From positions 1 to 11,920 of the forward strand of contig DMHJ01000062.1 of NCBI GenBank assembly GCA_003449495.1: a DNA stretch of 11,920 bases. The letters run 5' to 3'. Within the stretch, counting starts at the first letter, position 1. Each line of letters opens with the position of its first letter. Below are positions 1 through 7,497 of the stretch, one piece after another. Under the pieces are notes generated by a model that had not been told where the DNA came from, did no database searches, and was given only the letters and a program-made list of their open reading frames with translations. The translations under genes were made by a program, and so were the position numbers. Origin of the DNA: Clostridiales bacterium UBA8153. Lineage in GTDB: Bacteria > Bacillota > Sulfobacillia > UBA8153.

Positions 1-246
1 GGACCAGACGGCGGCCGGCGGTTGACGGAAGCACCGGGGAGGAGGCGCCGTCCCGACGCCGGGTCATTGCAGGCACCGGTCCCATGGGTGCCCGCCTGGG
101 GCGGGGAGGGAGCTGCTGGTCTCCAGTCACCGGCCCCGGACTCTGCCTCCCATCAATTGCCAGGCGCCCGCTTCTGCTTACGGCGAACCGGTGACCGGGT
201 CCGTACGTCTGTAGAGGCGGTAACCACCCCGGGGGAGGAAAGCGGC

Positions 247-1821
247 ATGAAGAAACCGGCGGTATTGCTCTTGACGGTGTTATTGCTCTGGCCCGCGATG
301 GCCGGCGCCCTGGCCACCCCGCCTGCCCACGCCCGCTTCCGCTTGGGCAACGAAGTCTTTCTGGAACGCTACCGGCACCTGGTGGCGGGAAAGCGAGTCG
401 GCCTGATCACCAACCAGAGTGGGGTCAACGGCCGGGGGCAGTCGCTCGTCGACATTTTTGCCGCCGACGCCGGCATCAACCTGCGGGCGCTGTACGCCCC
501 CGAGCACGGCATCGACGGGAAGGCTGCCGCCGGTGCCTACGTTGAGTCATACGTGCACCCAGTGTTGGGCATTCCCGTGTACAGCCTGTACGGTCGCACG
601 CGCCGGCCCACCGCCGCCATGCTGGCGGGCGTGGACGTTCTGGTTTTTGACATGCAGGATATCGGGGCCAGGACCTACACCTTTATCTCCACCATGCAGT
701 ACGCCATGGCGGCCGCCCGGGAGCACGGGCTCCCCTTTATCGTGCTGGACCGGCCCAATCCCCTGGGCGGCGTGATCGTGGAGGGCCCGGTGCTTGAGGA
801 GGGCTACCAGAGTTTCCTCGGCGTAGACATCCTGCCGCTGGCTCACGGCATGACCATCGGAGAGCTGGCCCAATACTTCAACCGCTTGATCGGCGCCGAG
901 CTCACCGTGGTGCGCATGGAAGGGTATACCCGCGAGATGCTGTTCCAGGACACCGGACTTACTTGGGTACAGACCTCTCCCAACATTCCCCATCTGGCCA
1001 GCGCGTTCGGGTACCTGGCCACCGGTCTGGCGTCGGGCTCCGGGGTGGTCCAGGCCGACCAGTTTACCTGGGTGGGGGGTGCCGGGCTACAGTCGACGCG
1101 CTTTGCCGCCCTCCTCAATGGTGCCGGCCTCCCGGGCGTGACCTTCGCCCCGGAAGACCGGGGCACGCTGGGCGGCGCCCGGCTGACCATCACCGACTAC
1201 CGCCGGTTCAACCCGGCCCGCACCGGGCTGCACATGCTCTTTTTGGCCAGAAGCCAGTGGCAGTTTCCCGTTCCCAGGAGTGGACCAGCGCCCCACCAGC
1301 GGACCATGTTTGACCGCCACATGGGTAGCGGCCAGGTGGCGAGGTGGCTGGAAGAGAACCTGTCGCCCCAGGCCGGGGAGCAGCGGTACCAGGCAGGCTT
1401 GCAGGCCTTCAGGAAGGTGCGCGAGCAGTACCTGCTCTACGGCTTCCGGGGAGAGGGCGGTCAGCCTTCCCTCGTCGTCAACGGTCATAACGTACACTTG
1501 CCGGTGCGGCCGTTCATCGCCAATGACCGTACCTTGGTGCCCGTGCGGGCGCTGGCCCAGCAGCTGGGCGCGCAGGTCACCTGGATTGGGCAAGAGCGGG
1601 CCGTGGTGATTGAGCGAGATGGTACCACCATAAGGTTGGTCATCGGCAGCAGCCAGGCCGTAGTCAACGGCTTCGCCTACCGGCTGGATGCTGCTCCCAT
1701 CATCCGGCACGACCGGGCCATGCTACCGGTGCGGTTTGTCAGCGAGCACCTGGGGGCCAGGGTGGACTGGTGTCGCGCAACCTACGCGGTGGTGGTCAGC
1801 ACCGCTGGGGCAGGGCGGTAA
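247..1821 (+). CDS. namZ: Secreted NamZ-type exo-beta-N-acetylmuramidase (DUF1343/GH171) with C-terminal copper-amine-oxidase-like repeats
   Basis: This is a 524-residue exported protein. DUF1343 proteins include NamZ, which removes N-acetylmuramic acid from the non-reducing end of peptidoglycan fragments. Residues 1-23 form a signal peptide (MKKPAVLLLTVLLLW, then an AGALA region). The NamZ domain spans about 45-395, with family motifs GLITNQSGV (52-60), APEHGIDG (84-91), FDMQDIGARTYTF (134-146), LDRPNPLGG (168-176) and SPNIPH (244-249). Residues 408-518 hold two copper-amine-oxidase N1-like repeats, each with a TLVPVR/AMLPVR core (429-434 and 491-496); these are beta-rich modules common in exported Clostridia proteins and need not bind copper. 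I chose ATG 247 because GGGGGAGG lies just upstream and the signal peptide follows; an in-frame extension reaches back to 22 but has no such features. The gene stands alone and is closed by a terminator. The usual GTN-S-GRG-T segment reads as LASGSGVVQADQFTW, a variant that may alter substrate choice (inference). Confidence 0.88.
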   Translation: MKKPAVLLLTVLLLWPAMAGALATPPAHARFRLGNEVFLERYRHLVAGKRVGLITNQSGVNGRGQSLVDIFAADAGINLRALYAPEHGIDGKAAAGAYVESYVHPVLGIPVYSLYGRTRRPTAAMLAGVDVLVFDMQDIGARTYTFISTMQYAMAAAREHGLPFIVLDRPNPLGGVIVEGPVLEEGYQSFLGVDILPLAHGMTIGELAQYFNRLIGAELTVVRMEGYTREMLFQDTGLTWVQTSPNIPHLASAFGYLATGLASGSGVVQADQFTWVGGAGLQSTRFAALLNGAGLPGVTFAPEDRGTLGGARLTITDYRRFNPARTGLHMLFLARSQWQFPVPRSGPAPHQRTMFDRHMGSGQVARWLEENLSPQAGEQRYQAGLQAFRKVREQYLLYGFRGEGGQPSLVVNGHNVHLPVRPFIANDRTLVPVRALAQQLGAQVTWIGQERAVVIERDGTTIRLVIGSSQAVVNGFAYRLDAAPIIRHDRAMLPVRFVSEHLGARVDWCRATYAVVVSTAGAGR

Positions 1822-1877
1822 TCCGGTGTACCTACGGTATGGCCGGGCCCCGAAGTGACCGCGCCAGCCGACCATCC

Positions 1878-1917
1878 GACCGGCTCAGACCGTAGCGCCG
1901 GGCGGTGAGCCGGTTTT
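1878..1917 (+). terminator. Rho-independent terminator after the NamZ gene
   Basis: CCGGCTCA (1880-1887) pairs perfectly with TGAGCCGG (1906-1913), the stem extends one A-T pair outward, and TTTT follows at 1914-1917. It lies about 60 bases after the stop at 1821. The T run is short, but stem, position and orientation all fit. Confidence 0.7.
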
Positions 1918-2132
1918 CCCTTGGGCAGGAGCCGGCTGTGGCCGTGGCCAGACGAGCCGTCGGCTCGGTGCGATGACATCCTCAAGTCCGCCCGGTTGAC
2001 GTCCCAAGCCGGGCGCCGCGGCTCCTGCGGGCACCGGTCTCCACGCCCAGGCCGGGGGCGGTTGCTCCGGCTGCAGGGACTCCGGGGGTTGCCGGCCAAC
2101 AACCCGGCGGCAGACTGTAGTTTCCCGCGGGC
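1918..2132. other. Non-coding gap with no recognised gene
   Basis: This GC-rich stretch shows no start with a ribosome site and no recognisable protein fragment in any frame. It contains small inverted repeats, such as CGAGCC/GGCTCG around 1953-1968 and GGGTTG/CAACCC at 2086-2091 and 2100-2105, none followed by a T run. I see no tRNA or known RNA family in it. Confidence 0.5.
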
Positions 2133-2161
2133 TTTCCGGTAACCGGCCGTTTTGGTATAAT
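2133..2161 (+). promoter_or_regulatory. Sigma-A-type promoter for the protease-trpS-scpAB operon
   Basis: A perfect TATAAT stands at 2156-2161. Seventeen bases upstream is a weak -35-like TTTCCG at 2133-2138. Transcription would start near 2168, giving a leader of about 37 bases before the GTG at 2205. No other promoter is obvious in the tightly spaced genes downstream. Confidence 0.6.
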
Positions 2162-2204
2162 GGGCGCAGGCTGCTGAGTGGACCCAGCGAAAGGAGCCTG
2201 CGGG

Positions 2205-2843
2205 GTGCCCTTTTCTTTGGAAGCGCTGGTCATGACCTTGCCGGGACTAGTGGTGGCCTTGAGTTTTCACGAGTTCGCCCATGCCTTGGTGGCCGACCGC
2301 CTGGGAGATCCCACCCCGCGGCGGGCCGGACGTCTGACCCTGGAACCCTGGGCCCACCTGGATCCCGTCGGTACGCTCCTTCTGCTATTCTATCGTTTTG
2401 GCTGGGCGCGCCCGGTTCCGGTCAACCCCTACAATTTCCGCAACCCCCGGCGGGGCATGCTATGGGTGGCCATGGCCGGCCCGGCGGCCAACCTGCTGAT
2501 GGCTTTGGCCTTTGGCCTGGCGCTGGTGGCGATGGTGCGGCTGGGGCCGCACACCCAGCTCTGGCGTGCCCTGAGCGAAGTGGTGCGCAATGGCCTGTTC
2601 ATCAACGTGGCTCTGGGCATGTTCAACTTGCTCCCGGTACCTCCCCTGGACGGGTCCCGGGTACTGGCCGGAGCACTTCCCGCCGACATGGCGCGGCGAT
2701 TGGCCGATGTGGAGCACCTGGGGCCTATCGTTCTGATCATACTGCTGATGACCGGGGTGGGAGGAACGCTGATCGCTCCGGCCGTATACTGGGTGCAGCG
2801 GGCCATCATCGGGGTAGCGGTGGGGTTCTGGGGTTGGCTGTAA
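2205..2843 (+). CDS. Site-2 protease family membrane metallopeptidase (M50)
   Basis: This 212-residue integral membrane protein belongs to the small, PDZ-less site-2 protease family, which cleaves substrates inside the membrane. The zinc motif HEFAH is at residues 22-26, inside the first hydrophobic segment. The third-ligand motif NLLPVPPLDG is at 141-150, with Asp149 as expected ligand. Other hydrophobic segments lie around 53-64, 86-112 and 173-207. I chose GTG 2205 because AAGGAG (2191-2196) is 8 bases upstream. An earlier in-frame GTG at 2178 lacks a ribosome site and would lie only about 10 bases from the predicted transcription start. trpS follows after 19 bases, so the two are probably co-transcribed; this protease-trpS-scpA-scpB order is common in Clostridia. 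The substrate is unknown. Confidence 0.88.
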   Translation: MPFSLEALVMTLPGLVVALSFHEFAHALVADRLGDPTPRRAGRLTLEPWAHLDPVGTLLLLFYRFGWARPVPVNPYNFRNPRRGMLWVAMAGPAANLLMALAFGLALVAMVRLGPHTQLWRALSEVVRNGLFINVALGMFNLLPVPPLDGSRVLAGALPADMARRLADVEHLGPIVLIILLMTGVGGTLIAPAVYWVQRAIIGVAVGFWGWL

Positions 2844-2862
2844 TCTGTAGGAGGCGGAAGGG

Positions 2863-3849
2863 ATGACCCGGAGGGCGTCGCGGGTGGTAAGCGGGTCGCG
2901 GGTGACCGGGCGGCTGCATCTTGGCAACTACGTAGGGGCCCTGGAGAACTGGGTGCGCCTACAGAGCGAATACCGGTGCTTTTTCTTCGTGGCGGACTGG
3001 CACGGGCTCACCACCAGCTACGAGGACACTACCGAGTTTCGTAGCTATGTGGAGGAGATGTACCTCGATTTTCTGGCGGTGGGGCTGGACCCGGCCCAGG
3101 TGGTGCTGTTCGTGCAATCGGATGTGAAGGAACACGCCGAACTGCACCTTCTGCTATCCATGGTCACGCCGCTGGCTTGGCTGGAGCGCGTGCCCACCTA
3201 CAAGGAACAGCTGCAGCAGATCGCCGGGCGGGAGATCGCCACCTACGGTTTCCTGGGGTATCCGGTACTGCAGTCGGCGGACGTCCTCATGTACCGGGGC
3301 GAGCTGGTGCCCATCGGTCAAGATCAGTTGCCGCACCTAGAGCTATGCCGGGAGGTGGCCCGGCGCTTTAACCACCTCTACGGGCCCGTACTACCCGAAC
3401 CCCAGGCGCTACTCACTGAGGTGCCGTGGCTGCCCGGCATTGATGGACGCAAAATGAGCAAAAGCTATGAGAATGAGATCCGCCTGGGCAGTAGCCCGGC
3501 CGAAATCGAGGAACGTGTGCGCCGCATGGTCACCGACCCGGCCCGGGTGCACAAGAGTGACCCCGGCCACCCGGAGGTCTGCGTTGCCTACCGTTTTCAC
3601 ACGCTGTTCAACGCGGCAGCGCGTGAGGAGACCGAGACCGAATGCACCAGGGCCGGCATCGGCTGCGTTGAGTGCAAGCAGCGCCTGGCCAAGGCCATCA
3701 TCCGGTACCTTGCGCCCGTGCACGAGCGGAGGGAGCAGTACGCCGCCCAGCCCGGGCTGATGCAGGACATCCGGCAAGATGGGGCCCGCCGGGCGCGGCG
3801 GGAGGCCGCGGCCGTGTTGGAGAGCATCCGCGAAGCCATGCGTGTCTGA
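2863..3849 (+). CDS. trpS: Tryptophanyl-tRNA synthetase
   Basis: This 328-residue cytoplasmic class I aminoacyl-tRNA synthetase charges tRNA-Trp with tryptophan using ATP. The ATP-binding HIGH-type signature is HLGN (19-22) within GRLHLGNYVGAL. The second signature, KMSKS, is present at 197-201. Between them lies the typical GQDQLPHLELCREVARRFN segment, preceded by the conserved PVLQSADVLMYRGELVPIGQ stretch. The length is that of bacterial TrpRS. ATG 2863 has GGAGG a few bases upstream, and translation begins directly with the nucleotide-binding fold. It is flanked by the protease gene (19-base gap) and scpA (14-base gap), so it sits in the middle of the operon. No T-box leader is visible, which is natural because the gene is internal to the transcript. 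Confidence 0.96.
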   Translation: MTRRASRVVSGSRVTGRLHLGNYVGALENWVRLQSEYRCFFFVADWHGLTTSYEDTTEFRSYVEEMYLDFLAVGLDPAQVVLFVQSDVKEHAELHLLLSMVTPLAWLERVPTYKEQLQQIAGREIATYGFLGYPVLQSADVLMYRGELVPIGQDQLPHLELCREVARRFNHLYGPVLPEPQALLTEVPWLPGIDGRKMSKSYENEIRLGSSPAEIEERVRRMVTDPARVHKSDPGHPEVCVAYRFHTLFNAAAREETETECTRAGIGCVECKQRLAKAIIRYLAPVHERREQYAAQPGLMQDIRQDGARRARREAAAVLESIREAMRV

Positions 3850-3863
3850 CCGGGAGGTGGCCG

Positions 3864-4601
3864 GTGACCGGGCTTTCCTTGCGCCTGGAGGGGTTTGAAG
3901 GTCCCCTGGAAGTGCTCTGGAGCCTTATTGAGCGGGATCAGTTGGACATCCACCAGATCCCCATCGCCCACATCACCGACCAGTACCTGCGCTACCTGCA
4001 GGAGAGGGAATGGCGAGATCTGGAGGCGGCCGGGGCATTCTTGGTGGTGGCGGCCCAGCTGGTCCAGCTTAAGCTGCAAGTTCTGCTACCGGCGCCGCAG
4101 GCTTCCGTGGCAGAGGAGAGCGAACCCGACCCACGCCGGGAGCTGGTAGAGCGCCTGCTGGCCTACCGGGCGTTCTGCAGCGCCGCTGCCGGCCTGGGGG
4201 CGTTGGCCGGCGAGCGTAGCCTCAGATGGGAGCGGCCCCCCGGCCTACCGGAGGTGACCCCCCGGGTGCCACGTGCGGGCAGTGCCGAGGAACTGGGCCG
4301 GATCTGGTCCCAGCTGTTGGCCCGGGCGGCGCCTCGTTACGCCACCATCGTCCGCGAACTGGAGACCATCGCCAGCGCCATGCGGCAGCTGGCGGCGGCG
4401 GCGTTCAGGGCCAGGCGGCAAGGGCGGGCGGGCATTTACTTCCACGAGCTCATGGGGACGGGCCCTCGCCGGCGCTGGATAACCGGGTTTTTGGCGCTGC
4501 TGGAGTTGGTGCGCCGGGGGCGGGTGCGAGTCGAGCAAACCGGTCCGTTGGGCGAGATTCACATCCGGCCCCGGTCGCGGACCGGGGAGGTGACCGCGTG
4601 A
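3864..4601 (+). CDS. scpA: Segregation and condensation protein A
   Basis: This 245-residue kleisin subunit bridges the heads of the SMC dimer in the bacterial condensin complex (SMC-ScpA-ScpB), which organises and separates chromosomes on the nucleoid. The N-terminal family signature LEGFEGPLEVLWSLIERDQL (8-27) is followed by DIHQIPIAHITDQYLRYL. A variable charged middle follows (about 90-160), then the C-terminal winged helix with GFLALLELVRRGRVRVEQ, which contacts the other SMC head. GTG 3864 is the start because GGGAGG is just upstream and the kleisin signature begins at once; the frame is open further upstream, but that part lies inside trpS. The scpA stop overlaps the scpB start (GTGA), indicating translational coupling. 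Confidence 0.93.
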   Translation: MTGLSLRLEGFEGPLEVLWSLIERDQLDIHQIPIAHITDQYLRYLQEREWRDLEAAGAFLVVAAQLVQLKLQVLLPAPQASVAEESEPDPRRELVERLLAYRAFCSAAAGLGALAGERSLRWERPPGLPEVTPRVPRAGSAEELGRIWSQLLARAAPRYATIVRELETIASAMRQLAAAAFRARRQGRAGIYFHELMGTGPRRRWITGFLALLELVRRGRVRVEQTGPLGEIHIRPRSRTGEVTA

Positions 4602-5188
4602 ACAGACCCGCGCAGCTAGGGGTGGAGCTGGCCCGGGGCATGGTGGAAGCCATGCTGTTTGCCGCCGCATCGCCCCTTACCGTGGCCGAGCTGGCCTCAG
4701 CCGGCGGCCTGGACCCGGCCCTGGTGGCCCAGGTGGTGGAGATCCTGGTCCAGGAGTTCGGTGCCGCTGGGCGCGGGGTGTCCCTGGAGCAGCTGGGAGG
4801 AGGCTACCAGCTGTTGACCCGCCCGGAGTATGCCCCCGTGCTGGAGAAGCTGGGCAAGACCCGGTCGCCCCCGGCCCTCTCCCGGGCCGCCCTGGAGACT
4901 TTGGCCGTCGTGGCCTATCGCCAGCCCGTCACCCGCGCCGAAATCGATGCCATTAGGGGCGTACGCAGCGACGCCACCATCGCCACCTTGGTTGAGCGCG
5001 GCCTCATCTGCGAAGAAGGGCGCAAGCCGGTGGTGGGACGTCCCATGCTGTACGCCACCACCCGCATGTTCCTTGAGCAGTTCGGTCTAGGAAGCCTGGA
5101 ACGACTTCCCCGGCTACCCGAGGAAGACCGGAACGAGCCGGTTGCAGGGGAGCAACTCCCCGGCGCCCCGGGCACCCTGGTCGAATAG
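4598..5188 (+). CDS. scpB: Segregation and condensation protein B
   Basis: This 196-residue protein forms dimers that bind the ScpA kleisin in the SMC complex. The first winged-helix domain covers about 17-90 (VEAMLFAAASPLTVAELA, later GGGYQLLTRPEY). The second covers about 95-165, with ALSRAALETLAVVAYRQPVT, RAEIDAIRGV, LVERGLI and VGRPMLYATT. The usual C-terminal box FLEQFGLGSLERLP is intact. GTG 4598 overlaps the scpA stop by 4 bases and has GGGGAGG upstream at 4585-4591. This is the last intact gene of the operon. The sequence immediately downstream is decayed, and I see no convincing terminator. Confidence 0.94.
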   Translation: MNRPAQLGVELARGMVEAMLFAAASPLTVAELASAGGLDPALVAQVVEILVQEFGAAGRGVSLEQLGGGYQLLTRPEYAPVLEKLGKTRSPPALSRAALETLAVVAYRQPVTRAEIDAIRGVRSDATIATLVERGLICEEGRKPVVGRPMLYATTRMFLEQFGLGSLERLPRLPEEDRNEPVAGEQLPGAPGTLVE

Positions 5189-5214
5189 CGCGGGCCCAGG
5201 GCGGGGTGGCGGGT

Positions 5215-5400
5215 GTGGATGTTTGGGTGGGACTGCCGGCCGCAGGAGCCGTGCTGGCGGTGGCCGCCCTCAGCCTCTGCCTGGCACCGCCGGGGGTTCA
5301 CGTCGGCTAGCGGTGGCAAGGCCGGGTGAGACGGCAAACGCATTGACGATCATATGGGGTGGCCGGTTCCGCTACTCCTACCAGGTAACGGGACGTCTCC
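5215..5400 (+). pseudogene. Probable relic of a DUF2953 membrane-protein gene
   Basis: A GTG at 5215 opens a 31-codon frame that encodes one hydrophobic segment (VDVWVGLPAAGAVLAVAALS...) and ends at TAG 5308-5310. After a frame change, the sequence from about 5330 reads GETANALTIIWGGRFRYSY. A short N-terminal membrane segment followed by an LTI-W-GRFRY strand pattern resembles the start of DUF2953 proteins, which often follow scpB in spore-forming Clostridia. What is visible is the hydrophobic segment and the broken frames; the family is an inference from pattern and position. Nothing recognisable of the rest of such a gene remains. Confidence 0.4.
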
Positions 5401-5780
5401 GCGCAAAGCAGGCGAACCCTCAGCCCATTGACGCGGGGCTGGGGTAGCGTTGGTGTCATCCTGGGCCGGCTGCGGCCAGCGGTGAACACGGCCGGACATT
5501 CCCACGGTCCGGTGCCGCTGGCGTGGCCCCGGTCTGCCAGCCGTTCTCCCCGCAGGTTTTCGCTTGGATTCCCGGTACTGCAGCGTACCCCGCCAGTTGG
5601 TCAGGCGTCGTTCGCAAGCGTGTCTCAACGGCGCGGCCTTGAGAGTGCGGGGCCGAGGGCCACGGGTGGCTGCGGCCCGGAGCTGCCCGTCGATAGCGAG
5701 GCCAAGCCGCTCACGACCCGTGTCGTTGCCATGGCTGCCGGCCCGGCTTCTGGTAGAGCGAGTTCGCCGGCAACCACCAG
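5401..5780. other. Unassigned decayed or non-coding stretch
   Basis: No frame here has a ribosome site, a family motif or consistent coding character. By gene order this is where the rest of DUF2953, ytfJ (gerW) or a D-Ala-D-Ala carboxypeptidase would be expected, but I looked for SxxK, KTG and glycine-rich YtfJ-like motifs and found none. Confidence 0.4.
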
Positions 5781-5782
5781 AA

Positions 5783-5810
5783 CGCCCGGGCGTATCATGC
5801 CGCCCGGGCG
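5783..5810. repeat. GC-rich inverted repeat (hairpin)
   Basis: The self-complementary 10-mer CGCCCGGGCG occurs at 5783-5792 and again at 5801-5810, separated by 8 bases, so the two copies can form a 10-bp stem. It lies about 23 bases beyond the last stop of the broken minus-strand gene (5833), so it may be the remains of its terminator. No clear T run follows on either strand. Confidence 0.45.
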
Positions 5811-5832
5811 AGGGGAGGGCCGGGACCCCGGG

Positions 5833-6798
5833 CTAGCTCCAGGGTGTGGCCCGGCCTGGGTCCAGGAAAGCCTCGACTGTCTCGACTACCCGCCGGGACC
5901 GGACTGCCTCCAGCATGACCACGTCTTGCTCCCGCCACATCCTGGTTGTCATGGAGTCCTGCCTGCAGGCAGACTATGGCCGAGCGCGATACCTCACCGG
6001 CCGCACCCGGCAAGCACACTTCCCGGCGTAGGACCCGGCCGGCAATGAGAACGTTTCCGGCAGACGACCACCCGTCCCCGCCCGGGCTATAGCCATCCCG
6101 GTTCCTTGTCGCTACTCCCGGTTCCACCAGCCGTTCGACGTACCCGGCCAAGTCACCGGGGTTCGTGCAGGTGTTCGGCCGCATGAACACCCTGGGCCGG
6201 CCCGCAGCCACTGGCCAGCGGCGGGCGTGTGGTCCATGGCATCCCGTACTGTTTCTGGACGGTAGCACAGCGCCCGGAGCGGTTGCATGGCTGCCCGGTC
6301 CGCCAGCACTGGTCGCCGGTAAAGGTCCGCCGGGGCGGCAAAGGCCAGGCCCACAGGCGGGTCCGGTTTCAACTTCAGGCCGCTGGAGACCGGCCGTATC
6401 CTTCCAGCATGCAGCGATACCCGCCACCAGCTGGTCCGGAGGTGCCGGGTCCCGCACCAACATTGCTTCACCCCGGGCAGTGAAGCTGACGGCGGCCGGG
6501 GAGCCGTGGAAATAGACGAGGCATGCCATGGCCGCTGAGCCCGCCATCAGCCGCACCCGTACTGGCCGGGAGGGGTCCAGCAGTCGCTCCAGGGTCCGGG
6601 CCACCTCCTTCTCCGGCCTGGCGCCCGGCCCGGCCAGCGCCGGGAGTGGCCCAAGCCTGGTCGCCCGTGGCCTGGAGAGGCTCCCACCTGCTCCAGGGAG
6701 AAAGCTGGTTGCCTCCCCGGTCGACCAGGGGAGCTAGGACGGGAAGCGCGTCCGGCGACAGAGCGCACTCAGCCGCAGCTATCTCCGTTCACCTCCTT
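5833..6798 (-). pseudogene. Broken minus-strand gene of unknown function, about 320 codons
   Basis: A full anti-16S match AAGGAGGTGA lies on the minus strand at 6798-6789. The codon at the correct spacing (6782-6780) is ATA rather than ATG. From there the frame reads AAAECALSPDALPVLAPLVD, then coding-like text continues in shifting frames: KEVARTLERLLDPSRPVRVR and MAGSAAMACLVYFHGSPAAV (6604 downward), then LAFAAPADLYRRPVLADRAA and LRALCYRPETVRDAMDH, then NPGDLAGYVERLVEPGVAT, and finally MWREQDVVMLEAVRSRRVVE followed by TVEAFLDPG, ending at TAG 5835-5833. Frame changes are needed near 6620, 6440, 6200 and 5950. I do not recognise the family. One frame is open from 6604 to 5795 without a stop, but its middle reads as low-quality Pro/Gly/Arg text, so I do not treat it as one intact protein. 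Confidence 0.42.
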
Positions 6799-6955
6799 AG
6801 GGCAGCTCTAGATGCTCGGCGCCCGGCGCGAGCACTTCAACCGGGAAGCCTGCACTTTTGGCCAGGTTCCCAATTCCGCAATTGTCCAGCCCGTCCTGGC
6901 AAGGACTAGCAGCGTGCTGTTGGTTTCCCCCCCTCCCGGACTCCTCTTTTCCGCA

Positions 6956-7190
6956 GTGTACGGGTGCCCAGACTTTCCCATGTCGGGAAGGGGGTGAGCG
7001 ACGGTGCCCATCGCGCGGTCGAGCTACCAGTGGGAGCGGGCCTTTGCCCGGAGCCCGGCGATGGAGCGGGTGAACGGCCGGTTGCATTGGGTGTTTGGCT
7101 TTGAGGAGCACCGTATGCGGGACTTGTAGCGAATCCACCTCCGTTACAGCTTGGCCTTGAGCATGATGCCGGCCATTAGGTTGGGCCGGG
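6956..7190 (+). pseudogene. Relic of a DDE transposase C-terminus
   Basis: One frame reads VYGCPDFPMSGRG, stop, ATVPIARSSYQWERAFARS, PAMERVNGRLHWVFGFEEHR, MRDL, stop, RIHLRYSLALSMMPAIRLG. The ERVNGRL block, the RMRDL-RIHLRYSLAL block and the preceding YxCP...SGRG segment match the layout of the C-terminal part of DDE transposases of the DDE_Tnp_1 type, where VERVNSRLK and RGL-KV-LH-LAL are usual. Two in-frame stops (TGA 6995-6997, TAG 7127-7129) break it. Each could come from one substitution, from a Cys and a Gln codon respectively. The N-terminal catalytic part is absent, and I could not place any terminal inverted repeats. The exact IS family is not resolved. Confidence 0.6.
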
Positions 7191-7199
7191 TATGCACCC

Positions 7200-7438
7200 A
7201 GCGCCTGGATCGGCTTGGCAGCCCGGTGCCGGCGCAAAAGACCACTGCAAACGGGAAGCTGGGAAGCACAGTGGTTTCCGGCTGTGCGCATGCGGCCTCT
7301 CCATCCGGCCAATCCCCGCCGGGACGGACAATACGGCTCCCGCCCGTCGCTTAGGTGCGAAAAGCCCTAGTTCGACCCGGTGGCACGCAGGGTGTAGCCA
7401 AGACCCCGGGGCGGAACACGGGCACGTCGCAAATGCCT
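7200..7438. other. Unassigned spacer before the riboflavin unit
   Basis: No gene or RNA is recognisable here. The transposase frame stays open into this stretch but loses any family resemblance. Confidence 0.4.
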
Positions 7439-7460
7439 CTGTCAACTCATCCCTTGACAG
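7439..7460. repeat. Inverted repeat overlapping the -35 box
   Basis: CTGTCAA (7439-7445) and TTGACAG (7454-7460) are perfect reverse complements separated by 8 bases, and the right arm contains the whole TTGACA -35 hexamer. It could be an operator or a chance feature of a consensus promoter. Confidence 0.5.
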
Positions 7461-7482
7461 GGTGAGGCGGCTAGCCTACAAT
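7454..7482 (+). promoter_or_regulatory. Consensus sigma-A promoter of the FMN riboswitch-transporter unit
   Basis: TTGACA (7454-7459), a spacer of exactly 17 bases, and TACAAT (7477-7482) make a near-perfect promoter. Transcription would begin around 7489, a few bases before the riboswitch P1 helix, as expected for a riboswitch leader. Confidence 0.85.
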
Positions 7483-7497
7483 CTAAAGCAAAAGCGG

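Noticed and set aside
22..246. N-terminal extension of the NamZ protein to the start at 22
   Set aside because: The extension is Pro/Gly/Arg-rich, would bury the signal peptide, and the ATG at 247 has a strong ribosome site.
547..1710. Long minus-strand open frames under the NamZ gene
   Set aside because: They are mirror frames of a real high-GC gene, with no family motifs or ribosome sites.
2086..2105. GGGTTG/CAACCC hairpin before the operon promoter as a terminator
   Set aside because: There is no T run, and the NamZ gene already has a better terminator at 1878-1917.
5959..5972. A 14-base palindrome CTGCCTGCAGGCAG
   Set aside because: It is a short GC-rich palindrome inside the broken minus-strand gene, with no second copy noticed; chance is likely.
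5795..6604. A 269-residue open frame on the minus strand as an intact gene
   Set aside because: Only its first and some middle parts look like protein; better coding text switches to another frame at about 6440-6200 and after 5950, and the ribosome site lies about 190 bases further upstream. It is better explained as part of a frameshifted pseudogene in GC-rich DNA where stops are rare.
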